A DNA stretch of 35,000 nucleotides from Prorocentrum cordatum. Lineage: Eukaryota > Sar > Dinophyceae > Prorocentrales > Prorocentraceae. The stretch is from NCBI GenBank assembly GCA_963575745.1, contig CAUYUJ010015957.1, positions 111,392-146,391 on the forward strand, in the 5' to 3' direction. A program made the translations under genes and the position numbers. The notes below the pieces were generated by a model that was not told where the DNA came from, ran no database searches, and saw only the letters and a program-made list of their open reading frames with translations. Position 1 is the first letter of the stretch, and each line of letters starts with the position of its first letter. This document shows, piece after piece, positions 32,022 through 35,000 of the stretch.

Positions 32022-32156
32022 GGATAGCGTGTCGCTCCGCTCCGCGGGGCAGAAGGCTGGGAAAGGCTCGGGACTTTGTCGCTGGAACATGGGAAAGTGA
32101 ATAGCGTGTCGCGCCGAAGCGCGGTGGGCCTGAACCGACTGAGCGACACGCTATCC
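32022..32156. repeat. 135-bp segment with 16-bp perfect inverted ends
   Basis: GGATAGCGTGTCGCTC (32022-32037) and GAGCGACACGCTATCC (32141-32156) are exact complements. Further GATAGC-TGTCG words are at 31971 and 32099. 32160-32850 holds nothing I can name; 32455-32600 is AT-rich. Confidence 0.85.
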
Positions 32157-33229
32157 AAAAGTTCCCGACCGTAGCTACACCACTCCTGAAGAAAAAATTG
32201 GCAAAAGTGGCCATGGGTTCCAGGGAAAGCTTCGGGGTCGCATCGGAGTCTTGATGGGGCTGCCTGGGCATGGGGTCATCTTCTCGCAGTGGCGCGCCCC
32301 TCCTCCCCAGCCCAACGTTGCACCGACACCCGCACTGCAGCAGCGGCCCCGACAAGAGCCAACTTTGGATAGGGGAGGGGGAGGCTGCGGAATCGCTCCG
32401 TCAAGTTTCTCTTCATCGAGAAGGGGATGGACTACAGAATTGATTGACCCCAGAATTGAAATTCCCGTCGAATCTACGGAGAATCAAAAACGTATAAAGT
32501 TTGTATATACATGCAAACATCATATTGTTCATTAGGTTCGACGAGCAAATCAAGTTTGGGGTAATTCAATATTGTAGTCAATCCCCTTTTCGACTTCAGA
32601 AGAGTTGCAAATGTGATCGGGTGCGCCGAGGAGGGGGGCCGGCAAGAGAACACGTTGGCGCACCACGGCCCGACGCACGCGCGCAGACGAGAGGAGGCCA
32701 GGGGCCACGAGTGTTGCAGCGAAGGGCGGCAGGACGTGACCTTTCCCGCAATCTGGGGCGCCTGTCCCGGGCCGGCTGGAAAGCTTATGCCCCTGCTTCA
32801 GGTTCGTCTCGTGTCGACCCGGGCGTTGATCCCTGACACCGCGGGGATCGTGCAGTCTTGAACGATCGGCCCTTCTGGGATGTCAGATCGTGCAAAATCG
32901 ACCGATTCTGGGTAGCTGCCGGCGTTCAGTGTGGCACGCCGGCGGCGGGGTCGCCGCTGGTCGACAAGACGCGAACCTACCGTACGTTGCCAGGTGGCAG
33001 TACAAACTTCCCAGCCGCCCTGAGACAGGCGCCCCGATCGCGAAAAAGACTGTGTAATCCCGTTTTTCGCCAGCGAAGTGAGCCTGGGAGATGTCATTGC
33101 TCTGGCCATGGCATCCGCATGCCCCTGGTCCTCACCCCCCGCGTCGGCGCATACAGCACTCTGACCAGACCACGAGGGGCAGGGAGGGAATCTGTCTGGT
33201 TTCTTGCGAGTTTTGCTTCCCCGAGGTGC

Positions 33230-33828
33230 CAGGAACGCGTCAAACTTTACCCAGAGGCTCTGGAAAGCCTTGAGTCTGTCGACGAACAGGCGCAACGCCA
33301 ACTCCACCGTGTACACGGATATGAAGATGTACTCCACGACCTCCACCCAGGTTGGCGGAGCAATGTCTTTTGCCGTGTACGTCGACTCGACGCCAATGGT
33401 CATCGCGTTGCAGCAGATTATCACGCCCATGCCCGAGTCGAACGCCCAGTGACTGATCAGGCGATGGACAGCCAGCTGCTTCCAGGTCATCCTGGCGATC
33501 GAGGATTGACTCCTGCGCAGGGAGGCCCTCCCCCCGATCGCATCGGAGTGGTTCTTGATGTACGCATTCACGAGCTCCTGCTCTCGCCTCTCGCGCGCCT
33601 CCTTCAGCTCGCGCAGCTCCTGGAGGTCCTGCACGTCGAGGTCGCGGATGCCCACGCTCCCCTCGGCAAAGTCGGCCTGCACAAGCCCTGCAGAGTCTGC
33701 TGTGCGCGCCCGCCCAGAAAACGTGGAGCCCTTGCGCTGCATCTCCGGGCCCGAATTCCTCCTCTCGCCCGCCTGCGCAGGCGAGGGCCAGCCGTCCTGG
33801 CTGCCGCAGGGGGCACACGCGGACACCG
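33230..33828 (-). CDS. Channel exon 1: N-terminal cytosolic helix, S1 and S2
   Basis: This frame holds a charged helix (RELKEARERREQELVNAYI), a basic stretch (SLRRSQSSIARMTWKQ), S1 (GMGVIICCNAMTIGVEST) and S2 (VEYIFISVYTVELALRLF), then the start of S3 (WVKFDAFL). The glutamate and arginine of S2 (VELALRL) are the usual gating-charge partners in voltage-sensor domains. The exon ends at CTG before GCACCT, a GC donor, and joins VACGLMD in the next exon to complete S3. The 5' boundary is inferred: a pyrimidine-rich stretch ends in GCTGCAG just before 33828, but the frame stays open to about 33890. The first in-frame ATG is at 33742-33740 (MQRKGSTFSG), which leaves a cytosolic N-terminus of roughly 90 residues before S1. 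Confidence 0.85.
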
Positions 33829-33985
33829 CTGCAGCCAGAAGGGACAGCAGGGATGCGCGACGCAAGGACGCAAAGGGCCTCAGACGCCCGTGCCGTGCGG
33901 CAGCTTGTCGGGCGGGGCTGGCAGTCGAGTGTGCGTAAGGCTGGACCAGAGAGGCGAGGATGCAAGGTTACCCTTGGACTGCGCT

Positions 33986-34198
33986 GCTCCATCATACTGC
34001 AGCACCACGTCCCAAAAGTAATTTCGAGCACCCTGGACAATATCGAAACAGTGTCTGCCCGATACGCTGGCGAATGAACTGTCGAACGAGTATCGCCTCC
34101 CAGGGCCCGACACGTGAACACCCTCCAGTTTCGGTGCTTCCTTGGTGCTCGAAGCTCTCCCTGGTGATCAAGGCTATAGTAGGTTGGAACATCATAAC
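33986..34198. repeat. Long dispersed repeat, copy 2
   Basis: Same order of words as 2909-3078: GCTCCATCATACTG, ATATCGAAACAG, CGAGTATCGCCTCCCAGG, CCGACACGTGAA, TTGGAACATC. It lies just upstream of channel exon 1, in the same orientation as the other copy. Confidence 0.85.
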
Positions 34199-34289
34199 CG
34201 TTGAAGATGCTACCCATCCTTATCACCGGTTTCGACTGCACCACGGATGGCCCGGGCCACCTCGGGCCACGGTGCGGTGAAGACCCGGG

Positions 34290-34345
34290 AAACCAAAATG
34301 TACCGATACCGCTTCTCCCTGGAACTCTCCCGGGGTGGATCCTGA
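34290..34345. repeat. ACCGATACCGCTTCTCCCTG repeat, paired with 34948-34985
   Basis: TACCGATACCGCTTCTCCCT followed by GGAACTCTCC here, and GACCGATACCGCTGCTCCCT followed by GTACCTCTCC near the window end. Same orientation, about 650 bp apart. Confidence 0.7.
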
Positions 34346-34659
34346 CCGGGATTCCGAAGCGAATCCAGCGGTGGCGGCGAGGGCCTCCCAGGAGGCCCAA
34401 AAAAGGGAAAACCGCATTCCCCCCGAGCCTGCGTATCGCGCCCTTGCGTTGCCCTTCATGAGGTGCACGCGCGGACAGGCGGCGTACGCGGCGCAGCCAC
34501 CAGACTGCAGCGCTGACCGCCGCAGGAGAGGCACCCCCCGAGGCCCGACGTCGCGAGCAGATTGCAGCACCGTGGAAAATCACTACTGGCGCCCCAAACC
34601 CCATCTTTAAAGGCCTCCCAGATGGGATCCGAGTCGATGGGGTCGGAGGATCGCGCCGC

Positions 34660-34795
34660 GTCGCCGACGCATCGCCGGTGCATTGCCGATACATCGGCGA
34701 TGCATCGGCAACGTCGACGATGCACCGGAGCCGTCGGCGTGGAGGAAATCGGGCTCCACATCGAGCTGCATCGCCGATGCATCGGCGATGCGGTG
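34660..34795. repeat. Palindromic GCATCGCC/GGCGATGC cluster
   Basis: A perfect 24-bp palindrome occupies 34768-34791 (half-site GCATCGCCGATG). Related words (GCCGATACATCGGCGATGCA) are at about 34685-34715, and GCATCGCCGGTGC at about 34668. Confidence 0.9.
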
Positions 34796-34849
34796 GACCC
34801 TTCGACACCATCTGCTGGGACCCCATTTAGGCGGCCTAGAATGTCTTTG

Positions 34850-34925
34850 AGGCCATTCTCGAGCCAGGTCGATCTGTGAGAGCCCCGGGGCCCGGAACTG
34901 GCGAAGACGCCCGGTATGAAAAAGT
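34850..34925 (+). repeat. Short dispersed repeat with GC hairpin, copy C
   Basis: CTCGAGCCAGGTCGATCTGT, GGGGCCCGGA and GGCGAAGACGCC then CGGTATGAAAAA match copy B at 22643-22715. The stem is shortened to GGCG/CGCC with an AAGA loop. Confidence 0.8.
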
Positions 34926-35000
34926 TGCAGCGCGCGGATCACAAGGACCGATACCGCTGCTCCCTGTACCTCTCCAAGAGTGCGCTCTGACCAGAATTTC

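Noticed and set aside
30394-32027. Alanine/glutamine/arginine-rich ORFs of 350-480 codons on both strands
   Set aside because: GCG and CTG repeats keep all frames open. A real poly-Q or poly-A protein on the minus strand is possible, given the spliced-leader relic, but no frame can be chosen.

Overview
The window is eukaryotic nuclear DNA and is best explained as a dinoflagellate genome. Direct evidence: most of the sequence is GC-rich non-coding repeat and microsatellite. Coding capacity comes as short exons separated by introns of 0.8 to 10 kb, and at least two introns start with GC instead of GT. A near-intact relic of the dinoflagellate spliced leader lies on the minus strand at 31935-31917. 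Degenerate PPR repeats of the 'GGQWQQALSLL' type and a decayed LINE reverse transcriptase are also present. Genus cannot be decided from the sequence alone.

One real gene spans almost the whole window on the minus strand, from about 33828 down to 815. Eight exons, in order, encode a cytosolic N-terminus with S1 and S2 (33828-33230), S3-S4 (22964-22849), the S4-S5 linker and S5 (16190-16064), the pore helix (15165-15070), the filter and S6 (9840-9724), the post-S6 helix (4398-4282), an EF-hand pair (2139-1840) and a C-terminal helix with the stop codon (1030-815). Together they give a single-domain, six-transmembrane voltage-gated cation channel of about 530 residues with a calcium-binding tail. 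Five of the seven joins can be placed at base resolution with phase preserved (three GT-AG, two GC-AG). Two joins (pore to S6, and post-S6 helix to EF-hand) have clear protein continuity but no recognisable donor.

The introns hold most of the other content. Intron 5 (9723-4399) has long TACA microsatellites split by a 2.6 kb block with inverted ends, which looks like a foldback element (5986-8585). Intron 4 (15069-9841) has about 1.5 kb of CAT-type trinucleotides, a cluster of small palindromes at 12603-12775 and a 64-bp satellite. Intron 2 (22848-16191) has an approximately 80-bp satellite, a decayed LINE whose tail runs into a RING-like cysteine cluster, and a coding-like orphan exon. Intron 1 (33229-22965) has a degenerate PPR array, a Q/A-rich gag-like ORF region headed by tandem spliced-leader relics, and many short dispersed repeats. 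Several repeat families recur at distant positions (1-430 with 6395-7905; 2909-3078 with 33986-34198; 2270-2335 with 22643-22715 and 34850-34925; 1580-1610 with 11470-11510).

The positions where I would look first are the foldback-like element, the tandem spliced-leader relic, the hairpin cluster and the intron boundary structure. Most other long open frames are translations of microsatellites (poly-His, poly-Asp, poly-Met, CMYV repeats) and are not genes.
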